Part shown: positions 1 through 4,959 of the stretch, in pieces | Layout of the letters: each line of letters begins with the position of its first letter | How positions within the stretch are numbered: position 1 is the first letter of the stretch | DNA from: CAYZQE01 sp964480635 | Lineage (GTDB): Bacteria; Pseudomonadota; Gammaproteobacteria; GCA-001735895 | NCBI GenBank assembly: GCA_964480635.1 | Contig: CAYZQE010000023.1 | Location: 1 to 27,087, forward strand | Reading direction: 5' to 3' | Length of the DNA stretch: 27,087 nucleotides | Notes under the pieces: model-generated | The model's database searches: none | Told to the model about the DNA's origin: nothing | What the model saw: the letters and a program-made list of their open reading frames with translations, nothing else | Translations under genes and position numbers: made by a program

Positions 1-122
1 ATAGCGTTGCCACCGAAAGTACCGTTGTTAGCGTTAGAGCCGTTACCCATGAAAGGCATGTCGAAAGCAGAAACAGTAGAAGAAGCCATTAAAAGTACAG
101 CAGCTGTAATGATAGTTTTCAT
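1..122 (-). CDS. Small secreted Gly/Asn-rich protein, copy 1 (partial, 3' end outside window)
   Basis: This is the first 40 codons of a gene that is cut by the left edge of the window. The ATG at 122-120 follows a GGAG ribosome site. The protein opens with a typical Sec signal peptide (MKTIITAAVLLMASSTVSA) and then a Gly/Asn-rich mature start containing FDMPFMGNGSNANNG. It is nearly identical in DNA and protein to the complete gene at 4469-4801; the visible coding differences include a Met in place of a Phe at residue 25. Promoter and 5' leader are duplicated with it. Function is unknown. The secreted, low-complexity character weakly resembles sulfur-globule envelope proteins, but I see no decisive motif. 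Confidence 0.8.
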   Translation of the reverse strand, partial: MKTIITAAVLLMASSTVSAFDMPFMGNGSNANNGTFGGNA

Positions 123-154
123 AATAAATCTCCAATAATATAATAAAAAAGTGT

Positions 155-169
155 TTCGAAGAGTTCGAA
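155..169 (-). promoter_or_regulatory. 5' leader hairpin (TTCGAA-CTC-TTCGAA), copy 1
   Basis: Two TTCGAA palindromes separated by three bases can form a 6-bp stem with a 3-base loop in the mRNA leader, between the promoter and the ribosome site. It is conserved unchanged in copy 2 at 4834-4848. It may stabilise the 5' end of an abundant mRNA; this role is inferred. Confidence 0.4.
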
Positions 170-198
170 TAAGTTTTGAACCCCTCAACATGAAGCAA

Positions 199-227
199 AC
201 TATATTAGAATTTGCTTATATGGTCAA
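199..227 (-). promoter_or_regulatory. Sigma-70 promoter of secreted-protein copy 1
   Basis: Read on the minus strand, TTGACC (227-222) and TATAGT (204-199) are separated by exactly 17 bases. The predicted start near 192 gives a leader of about 70 bases. The same promoter with the same spacing precedes the second copy at 4877-4905. Confidence 0.75.
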
Positions 228-310
228 GCATTAATTTATAATATTTTAATATTCTGTATTAGATGGGTAATGGCTTTAAACGCTATGAAGTTCAAAGTTA
301 TTGGACTTGT

Positions 311-1171
311 TCAGTGTCTCCTTAGGGAGTCTAATGCCATTTTAATATAAAGATGACGAAGTTTATTGGTTATTTTACCTGGTTTCCCAGAGCCTATTTT
401 TTTACCATCTATAGTGGTGACAGGCATGACAAACGAGGTGGCTGATGTAATAAACGCTTCTGCTGCATTGAGTGCTTCATCAACGCTAAAACTACGCTCT
501 TCAATATTGAACTTTTCTTCTTTAGCCAGTTTTAGTATCGCTTTACGAGTTATCCCTGCCAAAATTTCATGGCCTAAGTGCCGCGTAACCAAAGTGCCTT
601 GTTGCGTAATAATATAGGCATTATTTGAACTTCCTTCAGTAATAAAGCCCTCTTCAACCATCCATGCATCATCTGCACCAGCATTTTTTGCCAGCATTTT
701 TGCCATGCAGGGTGCGAGTAATCCTATGGTTTTTATATCTCTGCGCGCCCATCTTATGTCGGGGGTTGTCATAATAGAGATTCCGGTTAGGGCTTGAGGG
801 TTGTCAATGAGGTTTTTACTTTGAGTAAACATGACCAGTGATGGTTTAGCATCTTTAGGATAAACAAATTCACGATCAGCGACTCCACGAGTAATTTGTA
901 AATAAACCAAACCATTTTGCAGGTCATTTTTTTCGATTAATGTCTTTTGAGCGCGTTCAATAAATTCATCGGTTTCAGGAGAATCCATATCCAATTCATT
1001 AAGAGAGCGTTTTAATCGAGTTAAATGACCGCCATTATCAATCAGTTTTCCCTGCATAACAGAGCAAACTTCATACACTCCGTCGGCAAATAAAAAGCCA
1101 CGATCAAATACTGATATTTTAGCGTCAGCTTCGTTAACATAGTCGCCATTGACGTATACAATTCTGCTCAT
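311..1171 (-). CDS. dat: D-amino-acid transaminase (PLP fold type IV)
   Basis: A 286-residue class IV aminotransferase, the usual length for D-alanine transaminases, which interconvert D-Ala/2-oxoglutarate and D-Glu/pyruvate in the cytoplasm. I start it at ATG 1171 (MSRIVYVNGDYV) because GAGG lies 6 bases upstream; the frame stays open further upstream but into the preceding gene. Visible features are the early family block FDRGFLFADGVYEV (residues 22-35), RRDIKT with the likely Schiff-base Lys147, TEGSSNNAY (178-186) and LAGITR (204-209). In the substrate-carboxylate loop the Arg is kept (TRGVADREF, Arg100), but the His two residues on in characterised enzymes is Phe here, so substrate range may differ. 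It lies 22 bases after dgcA, apparently third in one operon. A branched-chain-type relative cannot be excluded. Confidence 0.85.
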   Translation of the reverse strand: MSRIVYVNGDYVNEADAKISVFDRGFLFADGVYEVCSVMQGKLIDNGGHLTRLKRSLNELDMDSPETDEFIERAQKTLIEKNDLQNGLVYLQITRGVADREFVYPKDAKPSLVMFTQSKNLIDNPQALTGISIMTTPDIRWARRDIKTIGLLAPCMAKMLAKNAGADDAWMVEEGFITEGSSNNAYIITQQGTLVTRHLGHEILAGITRKAILKLAKEEKFNIEERSFSVDEALNAAEAFITSATSFVMPVTTIDGKKIGSGKPGKITNKLRHLYIKMALDSLRRH

Positions 1172-1193
1172 AATTTCCTCAATCATTAAATGC

Positions 1194-2174
1194 CTAGCCC
1201 CAAAGTTCAGGCTTTGCTGGGTGAATATTGCCATTTTCAAAGTGAATGGCATGCTGACGGTCTTTGTCTAATAGTAATGGCCCATCAAGATCAACAATGG
1301 CAGTATTTTGTGCCACTAAAAATGCAGGTGCCATTGCTAATGAGGTCGCTAACATGCAGCCCACCATAATTTGTAAGCCTTCATCTTGCGCCGCTTGCTT
1401 AAGAGCTAAAGCTTCAGTTAAGCCACCTGTTTTGTCTAGTTTAATATTAATCATGTCGTATTTTCCGACAATATCAACTAGTGATGAACGATCATGGCAC
1501 GACTCATCGGCACAAATAAGAATGGGATGTTCAAGGTTTTTAAGAATGTCATCTTGGCCTACAGGAAGAGGCTGTTCAATCATTTCTACGCCCAATGCAT
1601 GTAAAGGTGGAACCAATTGTTGATAAATATCAGCATTCCAGCCTTCATTGGCATCAACAATAAGGCGCGCATTAGGAGCGCCATCACGCACTGCTTGTAC
1701 GCGTTCAAGATCGCCTTTACCGGCTAACTTTAGTTTTAGTAGCGGGCGATGTGAATTTTTTGCAGCGGCACTATGCATCTTTTCTGCACTATCTAATGAC
1801 AAAGTATAAGCAGTTAGTAGTGGTTTAAGCGCACTGATTTTAGCTAGTGCAGACGCTTGAGTATTCGCTTTTTTTGCATCTAAATCCCATAAGGCACAAT
1901 CAATTGCATTTCTGGCTGCTCCTGCTGGCAGTAAGAATTGTAACTCTATCGTGGTTAAGCCGGATGCTATGTTACTGCGTAATGAATTGATTTGTTGCAT
2001 AACAGAGACACAAGATTCATTGTATCGTGCATAGGGTACGCACTCAGCATGTCCTTTAAATGCCCCATCGCTTAGCTCGACGACGACAACATCGACTTGG
2101 GCTTTACTACCACGTGAAATAGTAAAGCTACCACGAATTGGCCAAGACTCTGTTTTAACGACAAGATCGATCAT
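1194..2174 (-). CDS. dgcA: Enolase-superfamily racemase/epimerase, DgcA-like
   Basis: A 326-residue protein of the dipeptide epimerase branch of the enolase superfamily. It shows the full catalytic set: KLK (Lys147, Lys149) on one side, metal ligands in IVDANEGW (Asp174), MIEQP (Glu200) and CADES (Asp223), and the opposite-face base in INIKLDKTGG (Lys245, Asp247). I choose ATG 2174, which overlaps the dgcN stop as ATGA; a TTG two codons upstream is the alternative. By sequence alone it could be an L-Ala-D/L-Glu epimerase. Adjacency to a DUF1611 protein favours the DgcA role reported in Pseudoalteromonas: racemising N-acetyl-D-glutamate to N-acetyl-L-glutamate in D-Glu catabolism. The coupling to dgcN suggests they act in sequence. 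Confidence 0.85.
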   Translation of the reverse strand: MIDLVVKTESWPIRGSFTISRGSKAQVDVVVVELSDGAFKGHAECVPYARYNESCVSVMQQINSLRSNIASGLTTIELQFLLPAGAARNAIDCALWDLDAKKANTQASALAKISALKPLLTAYTLSLDSAEKMHSAAAKNSHRPLLKLKLAGKGDLERVQAVRDGAPNARLIVDANEGWNADIYQQLVPPLHALGVEMIEQPLPVGQDDILKNLEHPILICADESCHDRSSLVDIVGKYDMINIKLDKTGGLTEALALKQAAQDEGLQIMVGCMLATSLAMAPAFLVAQNTAIVDLDGPLLLDKDRQHAIHFENGNIHPAKPELWG

Positions 2175-3172
2175 GGGCAAAGAACATCAACAATGCGTGA
2201 AACACCTTGGCGCATAGGGTCTACTGTGACTAAGCCAAATTCTTCTTCCGTTTTTTTAAGATAAACTTCTGCGGTTTGCTCATCCAGCTTTGATGTATTA
2301 ACGCAAATACCCACAAATTTTGCATTAGGATTAGTGAGTTTTGCAGCGGCCAATGAAACATCCATACAATGTTGTAAGCTGGGTAGTGAAAAAGAGGGGA
2401 GACCACGCATATGAGTCCGCGTAGGTTCATGACAAAGCACTAATGCATCTGCTTGTGATCCATGAATTAAGCCCATAGTCACGCCAGAAAATGAGGCATG
2501 AAATAAAGAGCCTTGGCCTTCAATAATATCCCAATGATTTTCATCGTTTGCAGGAGAGAGTGACTCGACAGAGCCGGCAATAAAGTCAGCAACAACCGCA
2601 TCAACTGAAACACCTGCGCCAGTAATTAAAATACCTGTTTGACCCGTCGCACGGAAATCAGCATTGATATTACGCTGCCGCATTTCTTTTTCTATCGCTA
2701 ATGCGGTATACATTTTGCCACAAGAGCAATCTGTTGCAACGGGTAATAAGCGTTTTCCGCTACGTTTAACACCTGCGGCGACAGGAAATTTTTCATTGGA
2801 ATGGCGCACATCAAAGAGCTGTCTGCCCAACCTTTTAGCAGCCACTTTTAGTATGGGTACATCGGCTAATTTATTGTGTAACCCTGATGCTATATCCATG
2901 CCTTGCTCTAATGCCTCAAGTAAAACACTCATCCACTTATCTGAGATAATACCGCCTCGATTAGCAACACCAATGACTAATGTTTTTGCACCAGCGGCAA
3001 CAGCCTCTTTGATGCTCATATCTTGCAAACCTAAATCAGCATGACAACCCTGCATACGAAATTGAGCAAGCGCATTTTCTGGGCGCCAATCGCAAATGCC
3101 TTGAGCTACTTTTGCTGCGAGTGGATCAGCCGCATCACCTAAAAACAATAAGTAAGGAATTTGAATATTCAT
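2171..3172 (-). CDS. dgcN: DUF1611 family D-amino-acid N-acetyltransferase, DgcN-like
   Basis: A 333-residue DUF1611 protein: an N-terminal Rossmann-like domain (about 1-135), then a P-loop-like element TDCSCGKMYT (around 147-156), with the family-typical TGQTG and the IEGQGSL...HASFSG block and HEPTRTHMRGLP further on. The family is often annotated as a predicted NAD-dependent epimerase. In Pseudoalteromonas DgcN was reported to acetylate D-glutamate, giving N-acetyl-D-Glu for DgcA. The P-loop Cys-Gly-Lys variant here departs from the more usual Gly-Lys-(S/T) form. It is first in the minus-strand operon dgcN-dgcA-dat, and ATGA overlap joins it to dgcA. The ribosome site is weak (GAG about 12 bases upstream). 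Substrate is inferred from context. Confidence 0.82.
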   Translation of the reverse strand: MNIQIPYLLFLGDAADPLAAKVAQGICDWRPENALAQFRMQGCHADLGLQDMSIKEAVAAGAKTLVIGVANRGGIISDKWMSVLLEALEQGMDIASGLHNKLADVPILKVAAKRLGRQLFDVRHSNEKFPVAAGVKRSGKRLLPVATDCSCGKMYTALAIEKEMRQRNINADFRATGQTGILITGAGVSVDAVVADFIAGSVESLSPANDENHWDIIEGQGSLFHASFSGVTMGLIHGSQADALVLCHEPTRTHMRGLPSFSLPSLQHCMDVSLAAAKLTNPNAKFVGICVNTSKLDEQTAEVYLKKTEEEFGLVTVDPMRQGVSRIVDVLCP

Positions 3173-3256
3173 GGTGCTATCTCAGATTTTATAATGTATA
3201 GATATTAAGCAGTTTTTATAAATATATGATTGCAAATATCATCATAAAAACAACAT

Positions 3257-3268
3257 ATATTGCAATAT
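3257..3268. promoter_or_regulatory. Second palindrome in the dgcN/lrp intergenic region
   Basis: ATATTGCAATAT is a perfect 12-bp palindrome 23 bases from the Lrp-like box, with a related TGATTGCAAATATCA nearby at about 3227-3241. The spacing would place these sites on successive turns of a wrapped Lrp-type complex. The region is very AT-rich, so chance palindromes are possible. Confidence 0.35.
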
Positions 3269-3291
3269 TATTCTTAAATATGGTATTTTTT

Positions 3292-3306
3292 TAGAATAAT
3301 ATTCTA
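3292..3306. promoter_or_regulatory. Candidate Lrp-type operator
   Basis: TAGAATAATATTCTA is a perfect 7-1-7 palindrome. It agrees with the E. coli Lrp consensus YAGHAWATTWTDCTR at 14 of 15 positions. It lies between the divergent regulator and dgcN, just upstream of a plausible -10 (TATAAA, 3331-3336) for the regulator, so it could serve autoregulation and control of the dgc operon. Function is inferred. Confidence 0.6.
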
Positions 3307-3369
3307 TTAATATGAAATAATGCGGCAGATTATAAAATTCATTGATTGTGTAAAGAGGATGTTTTGTAA

Positions 3370-3828
3370 GTGATTAATAATGTAACCGATCGTAAAATAT
3401 TAAACTTGCTGCAAACAAATGGTCGAATGACCAATGCAGAGTTATCAGACAAGGTTAATCTTTCTCCTTCTGCTTGTTTACGTCGAGTGCAAAGACTAGA
3501 GGAAAGCAAAGTCATTGACGATTATGTGATGTTGGTCTCCCAAGATGCGATTGGTAAGCCGACCAATATTTTTGTCGTTATTAGCTTAAAAAGTCAAACA
3601 GAAGAATCCTTTGATGCTTTTGAAGCTGCGATTAAATCGTGCCCCGAAATTATGGAATGTTTTTTGATGTCGGGTGATTCAGATTATTTAATTCGCATTG
3701 TGGCGGCGGATACTCAGGATTATGAACGTATTCATAAGCAGCATCTTGCACGCTTACCGGGTGTGTCACGGATACAATCAAACATTGCTCTTAGAACGGT
3801 GTTTAAAAAAACGGCTGTGATCATTTAA
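3370..3828 (+). CDS. Lrp/AsnC family transcriptional regulator
   Basis: A 152-residue regulator with the two-part Lrp architecture. An N-terminal winged HTH (about 5-55) contains LSDKVNLSPSACLRRVQRLE. A C-terminal RAM ligand-binding domain (about 65-145) contains CFLMSGDSDYLIRI. The start is a GTG at 3370, preceded by AGAGGA ten bases upstream; an ATG at 3359 is out of frame and stops at once. It is divergent from dgcN across 197 bases of AT-rich DNA with palindromes, the standard arrangement of a local regulator and its target. It therefore probably senses a D- or L-amino acid and controls dgcN-dgcA-dat. Its stop codon is the left target duplication of an inserted element; the protein itself appears intact. 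Confidence 0.93.
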   Translation: MINNVTDRKILNLLQTNGRMTNAELSDKVNLSPSACLRRVQRLEESKVIDDYVMLVSQDAIGKPTNIFVVISLKSQTEESFDAFEAAIKSCPEIMECFLMSGDSDYLIRIVAADTQDYERIHKQHLARLPGVSRIQSNIALRTVFKKTAVII

Positions 3829-4135
3829 GGAGCCTCTGATTAAGTCCATAATTTTTATCTAAGCCAAATTATTGTCAGCTAGGCATCGGATTGCAGTGTC
3901 ATCTAGATACCACAAAATTCGATAACAACGCTGACGATCATTTGGCAACGACCCGTAGGGAAGCCACATGGATGTGGTGAATGTCGATAATGCAGGAGCA
4001 TTTATCGACCTAGCTATCAAGCCATTCTCTCCGTCGTTTCAACTATTACTAAGGACTCGTCATTAGCTTCAAGTTGCGCCTAGTATAGAACGGCTTGATA
4101 GCTCGTAAAATTTTATGGACTTAATCAGAGGCTCC
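3829..4135. mobile_element. MITE-like non-autonomous element, 307 bp
   Basis: Terminal inverted repeats of 23 perfect bases begin GGAGCCTCTGATTAAGTC (3829-3851 and 4113-4135) and continue imperfectly inward. TTAA flanks both ends (3825-3828, 4136-4139), as expected for a target duplication. No credible reading frame lies inside. The interior has strong palindromes: CCACATGGATGTGG (3965-3978) and a stem formed by GTCGATAATGC with GCATTTATCGAC (about 3982-4009). A short target containing TNA would fit IS5-superfamily transposases acting in trans, but the family is not identified. Confidence 0.85.
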
Positions 4136-4137
4136 TT

Positions 4138-4155
4138 AAGGATATTTATATCCTT
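4138..4155 (+). terminator. Weak hairpin after the lrp/MITE junction
   Basis: AAGGATAT and ATATCCTT flank a two-base loop, followed by a modestly T-rich run. Before the element inserted, this hairpin would have lain directly after the regulator's stop codon, so it may be the displaced original terminator. The stem is AT-rich and weak. Confidence 0.3.
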
Positions 4156-4287
4156 TATGTCTTTAGCCATCGTATTTTTAAAATAGGTAATAGCCTTCAA
4201 TGTCATACGCCAATAATGTCACTATAAGGTTTGTAGTCGTCAAATTAACTACGCCACTCTAGTGTGTGAGGGGATTTTTTCGAAGGC

Positions 4288-4314
4288 AAAAAAAAGCCCC
4301 TCAAGGAGAGGGGC
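4288..4314 (-). terminator. Rho-independent terminator for the secreted-protein gene
   Basis: On the minus strand GCCCCTC-TCCTT-GAGGGGC (4314-4296) forms a perfect 7-bp GC-rich stem followed by eight T residues (4295-4288). It ends the transcript from 4801-4469, leaving an unusually long 3' untranslated region of about 155 bases before the stem. Confidence 0.85.
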
Positions 4315-4406
4315 CAAAATACCCTGTAAGGGCAATAATCACAAAAGGAGGAATGGATTTTTAAATAAACTATAAGCCTTATAAAAGGTAATTTACTTAA
4401 AGATCC

Positions 4407-4431
4407 ACTCCAAGAGCAAAGCTCTTAGAGT
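4407..4431 (-). other. Hairpin in the 3' untranslated region of the secreted-protein gene
   Basis: ACTCCAAGAGC and GCTCTTAGAGT pair over 11 positions with one wobble and a 3-base loop. It lies 38 bases after the stop codon. No long T run follows on the minus strand, so it looks more like an mRNA 3' structure than the main terminator. Confidence 0.5.
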
Positions 4432-4450
4432 AGACTCTAACTTCTAAGTC

Positions 4451-4476
4451 GAACTTACTGTGCTGAACTTACTGTG
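4451..4476. repeat. 12-bp short direct repeat over the stop codon
   Basis: GAACTTACTGTG occurs at 4451-4462 and again at 4465-4476, with the stop codon of the secreted-protein gene inside the second unit. It looks like a small slippage duplication of the gene's 3' end. Confidence 0.7.
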
Positions 4477-4801
4477 TAATTACACCGCGAGTTTCGCTGT
4501 TTGCAGCTGTATCAGCTTTAGAGTTGATATCGCCGTTTGCTTTACCAGTGTAAGCAGCCGTTGCATCAGAATCCATCTTAGAAGTACCGCGACCTTTGAA
4601 AGACATAGCGAAAGAAAACTCGCCTTCGCCGTCAGCAGAACCAGTGCCTTTTTGAGCGCCGTTACCAGCAGTATCAGTAATAGCGTTGCCACCGAAAGTA
4701 CCGTTGTTAGCGTTAGAACCGTTACCGAAAAAAGGCATGTCGAAAGCAGAAACAGTAGAAGAAGCCATTAAAAGTACAGCAGCTGTAATGATAGTTTTCA
4801 T
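4469..4801 (-). CDS. Small secreted Gly/Asn/Asp-rich protein, copy 2 (complete)
   Basis: A 110-residue protein with a clear Sec signal peptide (cleavage likely after ...STVSA, residue 19) and a low-complexity mature part rich in Gly, Asn, Ala, Asp and Thr, without Cys. The start is ATG 4801, with GGAG eight bases upstream; upstream in-frame codons fall in the leader. It has a strong sigma-70 promoter, a leader hairpin and a strong terminator, so it is a single-gene, probably abundant transcript. Segments FDMPFFGNGSNANNG and FSFAMSFKGRG faintly recall bacterial sulfur-globule proteins, which are small, secreted and Gly-rich; I treat this as a weak hint only. A structural envelope or extracellular protein is equally possible. 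The partial copy at the left edge of the window is its near twin. Confidence 0.75.
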   Translation of the reverse strand: MKTIITAAVLLMASSTVSAFDMPFFGNGSNANNGTFGGNAITDTAGNGAQKGTGSADGEGEFSFAMSFKGRGTSKMDSDATAAYTGKANGDINSKADTAANSETRGVITQ

Positions 4802-4833
4802 AATAAATCTCCAATAATATAATAAAAAAGTGT

Positions 4834-4848
4834 TTCGAAGAGTTCGAA
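4834..4848 (-). promoter_or_regulatory. 5' leader hairpin, copy 2
   Basis: The same TTCGAA-3-TTCGAA structure as at 155-169, located between the promoter and the GGAG site. It is retained in both copies. Confidence 0.4.
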
Positions 4849-4876
4849 TAAGTCTTGAACCCCTCAACATGAACGA

Positions 4877-4905
4877 ACTATATTAGAGTTTTCTTATATG
4901 GTCAA
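4877..4905 (-). promoter_or_regulatory. Sigma-70 promoter of secreted-protein copy 2
   Basis: TTGACC (4905-4900) and TATAGT (4882-4877) on the minus strand are 17 bases apart, identical in both hexamers to copy 1. The predicted start near 4870 gives a leader of about 70 bases. Confidence 0.78.
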
Positions 4906-4959
4906 GTAATAATATTAAAATCTTTTAAAATACTTATGTTGACCTGCGGCAAGGCAATC

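Larger units (their letters stand above)
4680..4906. repeat. Long direct repeat unit 2 (mate at 1-228)
   Basis: Bases 4680-4906 match 1-228 in the same orientation with about ten differences and one single-base gap by eye (roughly 95% identity). The match covers the 5' coding part, leader and promoter, and fades just beyond the -35. Copy 1 is cut by the window edge, so the true repeat is longer. Confidence 0.9.

Noticed and set aside
2664..3044. Long plus-strand open frame opposite dgcN
   Set aside because: It lies entirely antisense to a strongly conserved gene, has no ribosome site and no protein-like motif.
3829..4135. Decayed insertion sequence with transposase remnant
   Set aside because: No transposase-like translation is visible in any frame; the interior is dominated by palindromes, fitting a MITE.
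4460..4771. Plus-strand Ser/Arg-rich frame opposite the secreted-protein gene
   Set aside because: The signal peptide, ribosome site, promoter and terminator all support the minus-strand gene; the plus frame is its shadow.
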